64,000 nucleotides of DNA, taken from assembly GCF_003751605.1 (NCBI RefSeq), contig NZ_RJVJ01000001.1:186001-250000 (forward strand), in the 5' to 3' direction. The DNA is from Kitasatospora cineracea. GTDB lineage: Bacteria; Actinomycetota; Actinomycetes; Streptomycetales; Streptomycetaceae. The position numbers and the translations under genes are program-made. Within the stretch, counting starts at the first letter, position 1. Each line of letters starts with the position of its first letter. Below the pieces are notes generated by a model. It did not search any database. It was given only the letters and a program-made list of their open reading frames with translations, and was not told the origin of the DNA. Positions 30,588 through 39,499 of the stretch are shown here, piece by piece.

Positions 30588-31766
30588 TCACACGGGTGTG
30601 AACTCCACCGGGAGGGAGACCAGGGCCCGGTGAATGGGGCCCGGGCGCCAGAAGACGTCCGGGGTGGGGACGGCGAGGCGGAGGTCGGTGAGGCGGCTGA
30701 TCAGGTACTCGACGGCGGTGACGGCCATCAGGACGGCGGGTTGGCGGGCCGGGCAGCGGTGCGGGCCGGCGCCCCAGGCGAGGTGGGCGTAGGAGCCGCC
30801 GAGGGACTCGCTCTCGGCGGGGGTGAGCACGGCCTGCGCGTTGGCGGAGGCGTAGGAGACCAGGACGGGCTGCTCGGGGGTGAGCGGGGTGCCGTGGAAG
30901 ACGATCTCGTGCCGGGGGTAGTGCGGGGAGAAGTTGGACAGCGGGGGGTCGTTCCAGAGCACCTCGTTGACCGCGTCGTGGGCGGTCATCGCGCCGCTGT
31001 GCAGCGAGCCGGCGTAGCGGTCGTCGGAGAGCATCCGCAGCAGCGCGTTGGCGATCAGGTTGGCGGTGGGTTCGTGGCCGGCCATCAGGGTGAGGGTGAT
31101 GTGCCGGACGACCTCGTCGTCGGCGAGCTTCGCGGGGTGGCCGAGGAAGGCGGAGATCAGGTCGTGCCGGGGCGCGGTGCGGCGGTCGGCGACCTGTTCG
31201 GTGATGACGGCGACCAGGTCGGCGTACGCGGCGGCGGCGCCGGTGGAGGTTTCGAAGGAGCGGTTCATCGCGGTGCTGATCCGGTCGATGTCCGGGTCGG
31301 GGACGCCGTACCAGGAGGTGAGGATGAGCAGCGGGAGCCGGTAGGCGTACTGGGCGAGCAGGTCGGCCTTGCCGCTGCCGGCGAACTCGGCGATGAGCTG
31401 TTCGGCGACGGCGGTGGTGTCGCGTTGCAGCAGGTGGGGTTCGAGGATGCCGACGCTGTCGGTGATGACCTGGCGGTAGCGGGTGTGGGCGGGGCCGTCG
31501 GAGAAGAGGGCGGTGGGGCGCCAGCCGAACAGCGGGAGCAGCGGGGAGTCGGCGGGCTGGGTGGCCTGCCAGCGGCGCGGGTCGCGGGTCCAGGTGTCGG
31601 TGTCGCGGAGGACTTCGAGGGCGACGTGGTAGTCGGTGACCAGCCAGGCGTCGACGCCGGGGGCGAGTTCGACGGGGGCGAGCGGTCCGCGGTCGCGCAG
31701 CCGGGCGTAGTGGGCGTGCGGGTCGGCGGCGAACTGGGGCCCGTAGAGGGCGGTGCGGGGGGTCAC
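30588..31766 (-). CDS. cvnE: Conservon-associated cytochrome P450 with ExxW in place of ExxR
   Basis: A 392-residue P450. Haem cysteine is Cys338 in HLAWGAGPHRCPARQ. The I-helix oxygen site is LMAGHEPTANLI (Glu-Pro-Thr replaces the usual acid-Thr pair). The K-helix ExxR motif is absent: it reads AVNEVLWNDPP, Glu268-Val-Leu-Trp271. S. coelicolor CYP157-family enzymes, also conservon-linked, are known to lack ExxR and to have Glu...Trp here, so this is probably a CYP157 relative and not a damaged gene. Its GTG overlaps the cvnD stop (GTGA). Substrate unknown. Electron-transfer partners are not nearby. Confidence 0.9.
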   Translation of the reverse strand: MTPRTALYGPQFAADPHAHYARLRDRGPLAPVELAPGVDAWLVTDYHVALEVLRDTDTWTRDPRRWQATQPADSPLLPLFGWRPTALFSDGPAHTRYRQVITDSVGILEPHLLQRDTTAVAEQLIAEFAGSGKADLLAQYAYRLPLLILTSWYGVPDPDIDRISTAMNRSFETSTGAAAAYADLVAVITEQVADRRTAPRHDLISAFLGHPAKLADDEVVRHITLTLMAGHEPTANLIANALLRMLSDDRYAGSLHSGAMTAHDAVNEVLWNDPPLSNFSPHYPRHEIVFHGTPLTPEQPVLVSYASANAQAVLTPAESESLGGSYAHLAWGAGPHRCPARQPAVLMAVTAVEYLISRLTDLRLAVPTPDVFWRPGPIHRALVSLPVEFTPV

Positions 31767-32404
31767 GGGGAGGTCTCCTGGGGGAGGCGGTCCAGGACGT
31801 GCTCGGTGAGGGCGATCAGGGCGTCGACGCAGCCTTCGCGTTCGCGGGCGTCGACCTCGACCAGCGGGGTGGCGGGGTCGAGGTCGAGGGCGGCGCGGAT
31901 CGCGTCGAGGGCGATCGGCGGGGTGTCGGGGAAGCGGTTGACGGCGACGGCGTAGGGCAGGCCGGCTTCCTCGATCAGGTCCATGGCGTCGAAGGCGTCG
32001 GCGAGCCGGCGGGTGTCGGCCAGCACGAGGGCGCCGAGGGCGCCGCGGGCGAGGTCCTCCCAGAGCGGGAGGAAGCGGCGCTGGCCGGGGGTGCCGAACA
32101 GGTAGAGGACGAACTCGCCCGCGGAGAGGGTGAGTCGGCCGAAGTCGACGGCGACGGTGGTGGCGGTCTTGCCGGGGGTGCGGCTGGTGTCGTCGACGGG
32201 GGCGCCGGCGGCGGTCATGGTCTCCTCGGTGTGCAGCGTCGGGATCTCCGACAGGGTGCGCACGAAGGTGGTCTTGCCGACCCCGAAGGGCCCGGTGACC
32301 ATGAGTTTCATCAGGATCGGGTCGGTGGGGGGCAGGTAGGCCGGGGCCCCCGAGGGTCCGTCACCGGGCAGGGTGACGGTGCTACTTGAGGGCGCGAAGT
32401 CCAC
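31763..32404 (-). CDS. cvnD: Conservon Ras-like GTPase
   Basis: A 213-residue small GTPase. The P-loop is MVTGPFGVGKTTFVRTLSEI (Lys44), the switch region DDTSRTPGKTATTVAVDFGR and the G3-like YLFGTPGQRRFLPLWEDLAR follow, and AVNRFPDTP takes the place of NKxD. This is the MglA-like family found in conservons, a membrane-associated switch complex with CvnA-C. The GTG start lies inside the end of cvnC (23-base overlap), and its end overlaps the P450 start. Confidence 0.93.
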   Translation of the reverse strand: MDFAPSSSTVTLPGDGPSGAPAYLPPTDPILMKLMVTGPFGVGKTTFVRTLSEIPTLHTEETMTAAGAPVDDTSRTPGKTATTVAVDFGRLTLSAGEFVLYLFGTPGQRRFLPLWEDLARGALGALVLADTRRLADAFDAMDLIEEAGLPYAVAVNRFPDTPPIALDAIRAALDLDPATPLVEVDAREREGCVDALIALTEHVLDRLPQETSP

Positions 32405-32750
32405 TGAGGAGCCTTTCGGCGAGGTCCCGGTTGACCGGCTGGGCGGAGGGGATCGGCGCGCGGACCGCCAGGGCGCCGCGTTCGGCCAGGTCGGCGGCGA
32501 TGAAGACGGTCGCGCTGACGGGCAGCCGCAGGTGGGCGGCGGCCTCGGCGACGGTCAGGGCGCCGGGGCGGACGAGTTCCCATAACTGGCGGTGTTCGCC
32601 GCCGAGTCCGGCCGGGAGGTCGGCGGCGGCGTGCAGCACGCTGAGCCGTTCCAGGCGGTGGGTGCCGGCCGCGGCGGTGCGGCCCTGGGTGGCGAGGTAG
32701 GCGGGCACCAGACGGCGGCGGGGGCCCTGCGGGCGGGGGGAGGCGGTCAT
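32382..32750 (-). CDS. cvnC: Conservon DUF742 protein
   Basis: A 122-residue DUF742 protein with a winged-helix-like pattern: ELVRPGALTVAEAAAHLRLP and VSATVFIAADLAERGALAVR. The arginine-rich start (PRPQGPRRRLVPAY) is typical. Role: partner of the conservon GTPase complex. The ATG overlaps the cvnB stop (ATGA), and its 3' end overlaps cvnD. Confidence 0.92.
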   Translation of the reverse strand: MTASPRPQGPRRRLVPAYLATQGRTAAAGTHRLERLSVLHAAADLPAGLGGEHRQLWELVRPGALTVAEAAAHLRLPVSATVFIAADLAERGALAVRAPIPSAQPVNRDLAERLLSGLRALK

Positions 32751-33166
32751 GTGTGGCTCGCTTCCCGGGCGGGGCTGGCCAGGGCCCGGGCGAGCGCGGC
32801 GACCTGGACCTGCATCTGGTAGGCGATGGTGCCGAGGTCGGCGCCGGGGAGGGCGAAGACGGCCAGCGAGGAGTTCTCGCCGGCCGGGGTGACCACGGCG
32901 TAGCCGTGCTCGGACTCGACCACGGTCTGGTTGAGCTTGACCTTCTCGGCGCCGGTGAAGGCGGTGGTGAAGGCGCGGGCGGCGGCGTGCAGCGAGGCGG
33001 TCATGGCGGCGACCCGGTCGGCGCCGTCCCGGCCGAGGTCGGCGGAGTGGCCGGTGACCAGGCCGTCGCCGGTGGCGATGACGGCGTTCTGGACGCCGGG
33101 CAGGTCGAGCAGCGGGGTGAGGACCCAGGAGAGGTCCTCGGTGTGGCGGCGGAGCTGGGCGGTCAC
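32747..33166 (-). CDS. cvnB: Conservon roadblock/LC7 protein
   Basis: A 139-residue roadblock-fold protein: WVLTPLLDLPGVQNAVIATG, DGLVTGHSADLGRDGADRVA and MTASLHAAARAFTTAFTGAE show the fold. Such proteins act as MglB-like regulators of the conservon GTPase. The GTG overlaps the cvnA stop (GTGA) and its stop overlaps the cvnC start (ATGA). A much longer open frame in this register upstream is an artefact of GC bias. Confidence 0.93.
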   Translation of the reverse strand: MTAQLRRHTEDLSWVLTPLLDLPGVQNAVIATGDGLVTGHSADLGRDGADRVAAMTASLHAAARAFTTAFTGAEKVKLNQTVVESEHGYAVVTPAGENSSLAVFALPGADLGTIAYQMQVQVAALARALASPAREASHT

Positions 33167-34560
33167 GGGGTTTCGACTCCTTCGGGTGCGGCGGGTCCGG
33201 CGGGGCGCGCCGGCCGGTCGGCGGCGCTGCGTCCGGCGGCGGTGCCGGACTGGAGGGCCGACCACGCGCTGCGGGCCCGGTCGGGGCTGGTGCCCGCCGG
33301 GGCGGGGAGGGGGGACGGCGCGTCCTGGTGCGGGACGCGGGGGGCGCGGCGCTTGCGGGTGGGCAGGGCGTCGCCCGCGTCGAACACCGGGGCGGTCTGG
33401 GTGATCGGGCGGGGGGCCAGGGCGGAGAGCGGGGCGGCCGGGTCGGTGAGGGTGAGCAGGTCGGCGGGCAGCCGCAGGATGGCGCGGACGCCGCCGTACG
33501 GGGAGGGTTCGACCCGGCAGCCGAAGCCGAACTGGCGGCAGAGCAGGCCGATCACCGCGAAGCCGGCCTGCGGCGGGTCGCCGAGTTCGGTGAGCAGCAC
33601 CTCGGCCTGGCCGTCGAGCAGGTCGCGGGCCCGTTCGAGCTGGTCGGGCTCCATGCCGACGCCCATGTCGTCGACCACGACCAGGGCGCCGGAGCTGCCC
33701 TGTTCGACGGAGACCACGACCCGGGTCTCGGGGTGCGAGTAGGCGGTGGCGTTGCCGAGGATCTCGGCGAGCGCGATGGCGACGGGTTCGGCGGCCCGGG
33801 CGGCCACCGCGAGCCGGGGTTCGCGCAGGTGGTTGGTGATCTCGACGCGGGCGTAGCCGGCCACCCGGGACTGCGCGCCGACGCAGAGTTCGGCGAGCGG
33901 GGAGTCCTCCCGGGTCATGCCGGGCCAGGCGCCGGAGAGCACGGCGAGGGACTGCACCCGGCGCAGGGTGAGTTCGTTGCGGAAGTCGAGGGCGAGCATC
34001 CGGGGGTCGTCGACGGTGAGCTGGAGCTCCTCCAGCAGCGAGCGGACCTGGATCAGCAGCGCCTGGATCTTGGAGGCGGCGCCGCGCAGGGCGGCCCGGG
34101 CGGCGGCGTCGGTGCGTTCGCGTTCGGCGAGCGCGGCGCGGACGGCGGTGCCCAGGACGGCGTCCAGGGCGCGGTGCAGTTCCTCGTGGCCGGTGCCGGT
34201 GTCGAGCGGGCCGGGGACGGGGGTGCGGGGGTGGGTGAGCGCGGTGGCGGCGGCGGGCAGGCGTTCGTGCGCGAGGTGGGTGAGTTCGCGGACGGCGGTG
34301 GCCAGCCGGGCTTCGGCGAGGGTGTGCCGGGCCTCGGCGGCGTGGGCCCGGCCGTCGGCCGTGCGGGCGCGGTCCTCGCCGGTGCGGGCGCGGTCCTCGG
34401 CGGCCCGGGCGCGGACCTCGGCGCCCTGGGCGCGGGTCTCGGCCTCGGTGGCGCGCTGGGTGGCGGCCCGGGCGGTGCGGGTGGCCCGCCGGGCCGACCA
34501 GAGCAGGGGTCCTGCGGTCAGCGCGGCACCGGCCAGCAGGGCGAGCACGATCTCGACCAT
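33163..34560 (-). CDS. cvnA: Conservon sensor histidine kinase-like ATPase
   Basis: A 465-residue membrane protein. One N-terminal transmembrane helix (VEIVLALLAGAALTAGPLLW) is followed by a long coiled coil of 7-residue-like TRA/EDRAR units (residues 25-85), a helical domain, and a HATPase_c domain with N-box AEILGNATAYSHPE and G-boxes VVDDMGVGMEPDQL and GFAVIGLLCRQFGFGCRVE. No canonical phosphoacceptor H-box is evident. A disordered Pro/Ala tail ends it. It heads the conservon; a metallo-hydrolase gene lies 51 bases upstream on the same strand and may share the transcript. Confidence 0.92.
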   Translation of the reverse strand: MVEIVLALLAGAALTAGPLLWSARRATRTARAATQRATEAETRAQGAEVRARAAEDRARTGEDRARTADGRAHAAEARHTLAEARLATAVRELTHLAHERLPAAATALTHPRTPVPGPLDTGTGHEELHRALDAVLGTAVRAALAERERTDAAARAALRGAASKIQALLIQVRSLLEELQLTVDDPRMLALDFRNELTLRRVQSLAVLSGAWPGMTREDSPLAELCVGAQSRVAGYARVEITNHLREPRLAVAARAAEPVAIALAEILGNATAYSHPETRVVVSVEQGSSGALVVVDDMGVGMEPDQLERARDLLDGQAEVLLTELGDPPQAGFAVIGLLCRQFGFGCRVEPSPYGGVRAILRLPADLLTLTDPAAPLSALAPRPITQTAPVFDAGDALPTRKRRAPRVPHQDAPSPLPAPAGTSPDRARSAWSALQSGTAAGRSAADRPARPAGPAAPEGVETP

Positions 34561-34611
34561 GGGGTCCTCGGGGAAGTCGTCGCTGGGGTCGGAGGGGGTG
34601 CTGGGGTCGGT

Positions 34612-35592
34612 TCAGGCGGTGCGGGCGGCGCGCTGCCGGGCCAGGCCGGCCATCCGGCCGACGACCTCGAGCATGGCGGGGGGTTCGGCGCCGTCGAGGT
34701 GCCGGTACTCGGTGCCGATGGTGACCAGCAGCCGTTCGGGGAGGCCGAGTTCGGGGTAGCGGGCCTCGTCGATGACGGCCCGGGCGGCTTCGGCGGCGGT
34801 GCGGCCGGCGGCGTGCAGGGCGTGTGCGCGGTCGCGGACGTAGCGCAGGTAGCCGGCGTGGGTGCGCAGGTCGGCGCGGGTGAGCAGCGGGCCGTGGCCG
34901 GGGACGACGGTCTCGGCGCCGGTGTCGAGCAGCCGTTCGACGGCGTCGATGACGTTGCCGAGCGGGCCGGCCCAGTGCACGGGGTGGTCGCCGGGGCTCT
35001 CGGCGGTGGAGCCGAAGACGATGTCGCCGGTGAAGACGGTGGAGCGGGTGGGCAGGTGGACGATCAGGTCGCCGCTGGTGTGGGCCGGCGGGAGGCTGCT
35101 GATCTGCACCGGGATGTCGCCGACGCGCAGTTCGAGTTCGCCGGTGAAGACGGTGTCGGGGACGACCGGCGGGGTGTCGGCCCAGTCGAAGCAGCCGAAG
35201 TGCTCGTGCAGGTAGGCGCCGGTGTCGTCGTCCTTGTCGAGGTTCTGCAGCAGGGCGTGCTGCTGCTCGGGGGTCGGCTCGTAGGCGATGTGGTGCAGGG
35301 CCTCGCGGGTGGTGATGACCTCGGCGTCGGGCAGGACGCCGGCGCCCCAGAGGTGGTCGCCGTTGGCGTGGGTGACCACGATCCGGCCGACCTCGGTGCC
35401 GGGGGCGAGGACGGCGCGGGTGCGCTCCAGGAACTCGCCGGCCAGGGTGCGGTCGTAGGGGGTGTCGATCCACAGCGCGGAGCCGCCGGCGGTGACCAGG
35501 CCGCAGTTGGCCAGTCCCCAGCCGCGTTGCTGCGGCTGCCATGCGTATATACCGTCGGCTATCGAATGGAAGTGCGCGCTCCGCGTCGTCAT
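34612..35592 (-). CDS. Metallo-beta-lactamase-fold hydrolase
   Basis: A 326-residue hydrolase. The metal motif reads IVVTHANGDHLWGAGVL (His75-x3-Asp79-His80; Asn replaces the middle His of HxHxDH), with PPAHTSGDLIVHLPTRSTVF, FTGDIVFG and ETVVPGHGPL supplying further ligands. Substrate is unknown; the fold includes lactonases, thioesterases and glyoxalase II-like enzymes. The ATG has no ribosome site but sits 7 bases after CATAAT, a leaderless arrangement. It is divergent from a MarR gene that may control it. Confidence 0.88.
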   Translation of the reverse strand: MTTRSAHFHSIADGIYAWQPQQRGWGLANCGLVTAGGSALWIDTPYDRTLAGEFLERTRAVLAPGTEVGRIVVTHANGDHLWGAGVLPDAEVITTREALHHIAYEPTPEQQHALLQNLDKDDDTGAYLHEHFGCFDWADTPPVVPDTVFTGELELRVGDIPVQISSLPPAHTSGDLIVHLPTRSTVFTGDIVFGSTAESPGDHPVHWAGPLGNVIDAVERLLDTGAETVVPGHGPLLTRADLRTHAGYLRYVRDRAHALHAAGRTAAEAARAVIDEARYPELGLPERLLVTIGTEYRHLDGAEPPAMLEVVGRMAGLARQRAARTA

Positions 35593-35769
35593 GGGCGCGA
35601 TTATGCCCAACTCTGTGTCACCGTTTGACTCCGGGCCGGGAATTGGCCACGGGCGGCCGGATCCGGCCGCCCGCGGTGACGGTGGTGCGTGGGCGGAGCA
35701 GTCGGCTCGGACCCCGGTCGAGCGCGGTGGTCCGGACGGTGAATTCGTACAACATTGAACAACTTCGGC

Positions 35770-35775
35770 TATACT
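35770..35775 (+). promoter_or_regulatory. -10 element of a leaderless marR promoter
   Basis: TATACT exactly 7 bases before the MarR ATG, with no ribosome site. On the opposite strand CATAAT (35600-35605) is likewise 7 bases before the divergent hydrolase start. The 190 bases between the two start codons therefore hold two leaderless promoters. Confidence 0.6.
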
Positions 35776-35782
35776 CGGCCGC

Positions 35783-36304
35783 ATGGACAACCCTGTGACC
35801 GAAGCGCCCGCGGTCCCCGCCTCCCGCCGGGACGGGGAGGCGGACGCCCCGTGGCTCGACGCCCGTGAGCAGCGGTTCTGGCGCGCCCACCTGGAGGTCG
35901 GCAAGCTGCTCGACCACCAGCTGAGCCGGGAACTGCAGGCGCACAACCTCGCCATCAACGACTACGAGATCCTGGTGGTGCTCTCCGAGTCCCCGGACCG
36001 CCGGATGCGGATGACCGACCTGGCCACCGCCACCCTGCAGTCCAAGAGCCGGCTCTCGCACCAGATCACCCGGATGGAGACGGCCGGCCTGGTGCTGCGC
36101 CAGGAGTGCCCGGGCGACCGCCGCGGCCTGTACGCGCACCTGACCGAGCACGGCTGGGAGACGCTCCGCAAGGTCGCCCCGGACCACGTCCGCAGCGTCC
36201 GCGAGCACTTCATCGACCGGCTCACCGACGAGCAGCTGGACGCGCTGTACGCGGCCCTGGCCCCGATCGCCGAGCACCTGCGCGGGCTCCGCGGCCGGGG
36301 CTGA
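35783..36304 (+). CDS. MarR-family transcriptional regulator
   Basis: A 173-residue regulator with the winged-helix sequence LAINDYEILVVLSESPDRRM, RMTDLATATLQSKSRLSHQI and TRMETAGLVLRQECPGDRRG. It is divergent from the metallo-hydrolase and converges on meaB. The close spacing of the two promoters suggests it represses the hydrolase and itself; this is inference. Confidence 0.9.
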   Translation: MDNPVTEAPAVPASRRDGEADAPWLDAREQRFWRAHLEVGKLLDHQLSRELQAHNLAINDYEILVVLSESPDRRMRMTDLATATLQSKSRLSHQITRMETAGLVLRQECPGDRRGLYAHLTEHGWETLRKVAPDHVRSVREHFIDRLTDEQLDALYAALAPIAEHLRGLRGRG

Positions 36305-36312
36305 CGGCAGCC

Positions 36313-37266
36313 TCAGGAGGTCAGTTCGGCCACCAGCCGGTCGGCCGCCGCGTACGGGTCGAGCTCGCCCGCCGCGACCTGCCCGGCCAGCGCGTCCAGG
36401 TGCCGGTCGCCGCGCAGGTCGCCGATCCGGGCGCGCAGCGCGGCCAGCGCGATCGCCTCGACCTCCTGGGCGGCCCGGCGCCGGCGGCGGGCGTCCAGCT
36501 CGCCGGTCTCGGCCAGCCAGCCGCGGTGCTTCTCCAGCGCCTCGACGAGCTCGTCCACGCCCTCGCCGCGGGCCGCCACGGTCTTGACGATCGGCGGCCG
36601 CCAGTCGCCCGCCTGCCGGGACTCCCCCAGGCCGAGCATGTGGTTGAGCTCGCGGGCGGTGGCGTCCGCGCCGTCCCGGTCGGCCTTGTTGACCACGAAC
36701 ACGTCGCCGATCTCCAGGATGCCCGCCTTGGCGGCCTGGATGCCGTCGCCCATGCCGGGGGCCAGCAGCACCACCGAGGTGTCGGCCTGCGCGGCGACCT
36801 CCACCTCGGACTGCCCGACGCCGACGGTCTCCACCAGGATCACGTCGCAGCCGGCCCCGTCCAGCACCCGCAGCGCCTGCGGGGCGGCCCAGGCCAGGCC
36901 GCCGAGGTGGCCGCGGGTGGCCATCGAGCGGATGAACACCTCCGGGTCGGTGGCGTGCTCCTGCATCCGCACCCGGTCGCCGAGCAGCGCCCCGCCGGAG
37001 AACGGCGAGGACGGGTCGACGGCCAGCACCCCGACTCGCTTGCCGAGCCGGCGGTAGGCGCTCACCAGCGCCGAGGTGGAGGTGGACTTGCCCACCCCGG
37101 GCGAGCCGGTCAGGCCCACCGTGTAGGCCCGCCCGCTGTACGGGGCGAGCGCCGCCATCACCTCGCGCAGTTCGGGCGCGGCGTTCTCCACCAGCGTGAT
37201 CAGCCGGGCCACCGCCCGGGGACGGCCCTGCCGGGCCTGCTCGACCAGCGTCGCCACATCGGCCAT
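36313..37266 (-). CDS. meaB: MeaB-type GTPase chaperone of B12-dependent acyl-CoA mutases
   Basis: A G3E GTPase that protects and loads adenosylcobalamin on methylmalonyl- or isobutyryl-CoA mutase. The P-loop is GLTGSPGVGKSTSTSALV (Lys60), with VLAVDPSSPFSGGALLGDRV, DVILVETVGVGQSEVEVA and FVVNKADRDGADATARELNH (NKAD). At 317 residues it has normal length. The ATG (MADVATLVEQ) has GAGGAG 9 bases upstream; the frame continues 18 codons upstream without support. Its client is probably icmA 13 kb away, or a distant mutAB. Confidence 0.95.
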   Translation of the reverse strand: MADVATLVEQARQGRPRAVARLITLVENAAPELREVMAALAPYSGRAYTVGLTGSPGVGKSTSTSALVSAYRRLGKRVGVLAVDPSSPFSGGALLGDRVRMQEHATDPEVFIRSMATRGHLGGLAWAAPQALRVLDGAGCDVILVETVGVGQSEVEVAAQADTSVVLLAPGMGDGIQAAKAGILEIGDVFVVNKADRDGADATARELNHMLGLGESRQAGDWRPPIVKTVAARGEGVDELVEALEKHRGWLAETGELDARRRRRAAQEVEAIALAALRARIGDLRGDRHLDALAGQVAAGELDPYAAADRLVAELTS

Positions 37267-37357
37267 CGAAAATCGCTCCTCGCAGCAGAAAGACGGACGC
37301 CCCGCCGGGCCGCGTGACACGGCCCGACGGGGGTCCTGGGGTTTCCCGGGGTTCAGG

Positions 37358-38548
37358 TCAGCCCTGCGCGGGGACCTTGACGATCAGCGCGTCGCCCTGG
37401 CCGCCGCCGCCGCACAGCGCGGCCGCGCCGACCCCGCCGCCGCGGCGCTGCAGCTCCAGCGCCAGGTGCAGCACCACGCGGGCGCCGGACATGCCGATCG
37501 GGTGGCCGAGCGCGATCGCGCCGCCGTTGACGTTGACGATCGAGTCGTCCACGCCGAGGTCCTTCATCGACTGGTGGGCGACCGCGGCGAACGCCTCGTT
37601 GATCTCGATCAGGTCGAGGTCGCCGACCTCCAGTCCCTCCTTGGCGAGGGCGTGCTTGATCGCGTTGGACGGCTGCGACTGCAGCGAGTTGTCCGGGCCC
37701 GCGACGTTGCCGTGCGCGCCGATCTCGGCGATCCAGCTCAGGCCCAGCTCCTCGGCCTTGGCCCGGCTCATCACCACGACCGCGGCGGCGCCGTCGGAGA
37801 TCTGCGAGGAGGTGCCGGCCGTGATCGTGCCGTCCTTGGCGAAGGCGGGGCGCAGCTTGGCCAGGCCCTCGACCGTGGTGTCGGCCCGGATGCCCTCGTC
37901 CTGGGAGAACATCACCGGGTCGCCCTTGCGCTGCGGGACCGGCACCGGGGTGATCTCGGCCTCGAACACGCCGTCGGCCTGGGCCTTGGCGGCCCGCTGG
38001 TGGGAGGCGGCCGCGATGGCGTCCTGCACGTCCCGGGCGATGCCCAGGCGGGTGTTGTGCTTCTCGGTGGACTCGCCCATCGGGATGTTCTCGTAGGCGT
38101 CGGTCAGGCCGTCGTGCGCCATCGCGTCGAGCATGCCGATCGCGCCGTACTTGAAGCCCTCGCGGGACTTGGGCAGCAGGTGCGGGGCGTTGGTCATCGA
38201 CTCCTGGCCGCCGGCCACCACGATGTCGAACTCGCCGGCCCGGATCAGCTGGTCGGCCAGCGCGATCGCGTCCAGCCCGGAGAGGCAGACCTTGTTGATG
38301 CTCAGTGCCGGGACGCTCATCGGGATGCCGGCCTTGACCGCCGCCTGCCGCGCCGGGATCTGCCCCGCGCCGGCCTGCAGCACCTGCCCCATGATCACGT
38401 ACTGCACCTGCCCGCCGGTGATCCCGGCCCGCTCCAGCGCGGCCTTGATGGCGAAGCCGCCCAACTCGGCGCCGGAGAATCCCTTGAGCGAGCCGAGCAG
38501 CCGCCCCATCGGGGTGCGGGCACCTGCGACGATCACAGAAGTAGTCAT
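37358..38548 (-). CDS. Acetyl-CoA C-acetyltransferase (thiolase)
   Basis: A biosynthetic-type thiolase of 396 residues condensing or cleaving acetoacetyl-CoA. The acyl cysteine is Cys88 ([20 protein letters not shown]); [36 protein letters not shown] (His) and [15 protein letters not shown] (second Cys) complete the site. The [18 protein letters not shown] matches the family start and follows AAGGGG; an open upstream frame is unsupported. It is transcribed towards meaB with a 91-base gap and is divergent from mce. Confidence 0.95.
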   Translation of the reverse strand: MTTSVIVAGARTPMGRLLGSLKGFSGAELGGFAIKAALERAGITGGQVQYVIMGQVLQAGAGQIPARQAAVKAGIPMSVPALSINKVCLSGLDAIALADQLIRAGEFDIVVAGGQESMTNAPHLLPKSREGFKYGAIGMLDAMAHDGLTDAYENIPMGESTEKHNTRLGIARDVQDAIAAASHQRAAKAQADGVFEAEITPVPVPQRKGDPVMFSQDEGIRADTTVEGLAKLRPAFAKDGTITAGTSSQISDGAAAVVVMSRAKAEELGLSWIAEIGAHGNVAGPDNSLQSQPSNAIKHALAKEGLEVGDLDLIEINEAFAAVAHQSMKDLGVDDSIVNVNGGAIALGHPIGMSGARVVLHLALELQRRGGGVGAAALCGGGGQGDALIVKVPAQG

Positions 38549-38791
38549 GGACGAGCCCCTTCGCGCGTCGGACCAGAGGGTACGGGGGATGCGGTCAATG
38601 TACTGATCGGTCACCTCTGCGTCACCGCCGGGACGATGTGATCAGCGCTACTGGCACTTACCAGTGAACACCGTGCCGGATCCGGGCAGGGACGTGTGAG
38701 CAGGCTCGCAGCGCGGCCCGCTGGCGTCCGGTCGGCGCGATGCGCTGCACTGGGTGCCATCCCTCACCGTCCGCACCCTCCGGAGGACACC
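38549..38791. promoter_or_regulatory. Divergent region, thiolase / mce
   Basis: About 240 bases without a gene. An inverted repeat ACTGG-N6-CCAGT lies at 38650-38665. The mce gene has CGGAGG about 6 bases before its GTG. Confidence 0.4.
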
Positions 38792-39226
38792 GTGCTGACC
38801 CGCATCGACCACATCGGCATCGCCTGCTTCGACCTGGACCGGACGGTCGAGTTCTACCGCTCCGCGTACGGCTTCGAGGTGTTCCACAGCGAGGTCAACG
38901 AGGAGCAGGGGGTGCGCGAGGCCATGCTGAAGATCAACGACACCGGGGACGGCGGGGCCTCCTACCTGCAGCTGCTGGAGCCGACCCGGGAGGACTCCAC
39001 GGTGGCCAAGTGGCTGGCCAAGAACGGCGAGGGCGTGCACCACATCGCGTTCGGCACCGCCGACGTGGACGCCGACGCGGCCGCGATCGCGGGCAAGGGC
39101 GTGCGGGTGCTGTACGACGAGCCGCGGCGGGGGTCGATGGGCTCCCGGATCACCTTCCTGCACCCCAAGGACTGCGGCGGCGTGCTGACCGAACTGGTCA
39201 CCGGCGCGGAGCCGTCCGAGCACTGA
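38792..39226 (+). CDS. mce: Methylmalonyl-CoA epimerase
   Basis: Interconverts (R)- and (S)-methylmalonyl-CoA in propionate and polyketide-precursor metabolism. The 144-residue vicinal-oxygen-chelate protein reads VLTRIDHIGIACFDLDRTVE, SYLQLLEPTREDSTVAKWLA, GEGVHHIAFGTADVDADAAA and FLHPKDCGGVLTELV, including the metal-binding His and Glu residues. The GTG is chosen for its GGAGG site; the longer frame upstream is not family-like. Its neighbours fit acyl-CoA metabolism. Confidence 0.94.
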   Translation: MLTRIDHIGIACFDLDRTVEFYRSAYGFEVFHSEVNEEQGVREAMLKINDTGDGGASYLQLLEPTREDSTVAKWLAKNGEGVHHIAFGTADVDADAAAIAGKGVRVLYDEPRRGSMGSRITFLHPKDCGGVLTELVTGAEPSEH

Positions 39227-39353
39227 CCGGAGCCGGCCGAGCGCGGGTACGCACCGGGTACGGGGCGGGTCCGGGGGCCGTCCGGCCGGTAACGAACCGG
39301 TCGGTAACTTCCGAAAAGCACCTCGCCCCCATTCCCCCGGGAGCGGCTCCCAC

Positions 39354-39359
39354 TACAAT
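39354..39359 (+). promoter_or_regulatory. Candidate -10 element of the scy promoter
   Basis: TACAAT in the mce-scy gap. Initiation about 7 bases on would give a 5' leader of about 133 bases before the scy ATG. An inverted repeat CCGGT-N5-ACCGG precedes it at 39286-39300. Confidence 0.4.
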
Positions 39360-39499
39360 GCCCAGGTGCGCTGGTACCGCCGGTCCGCGCACCGCAGGGG
39401 AGTCCACGACGCGGGCACGGCCGGACGGTCGCCGTTCGGATCTGTCACCATTCTCCAGAGGCAACATTTCGCTCCCGAGTCCACCCGGACGGCGGAGCG

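Noticed and set aside
30588..31766. P450 as a pseudogene because ExxR is missing
   Set aside because: The frame is intact, the haem cysteine motif and overlaps with cvnD are kept, and CYP157 enzymes show the same replacement.
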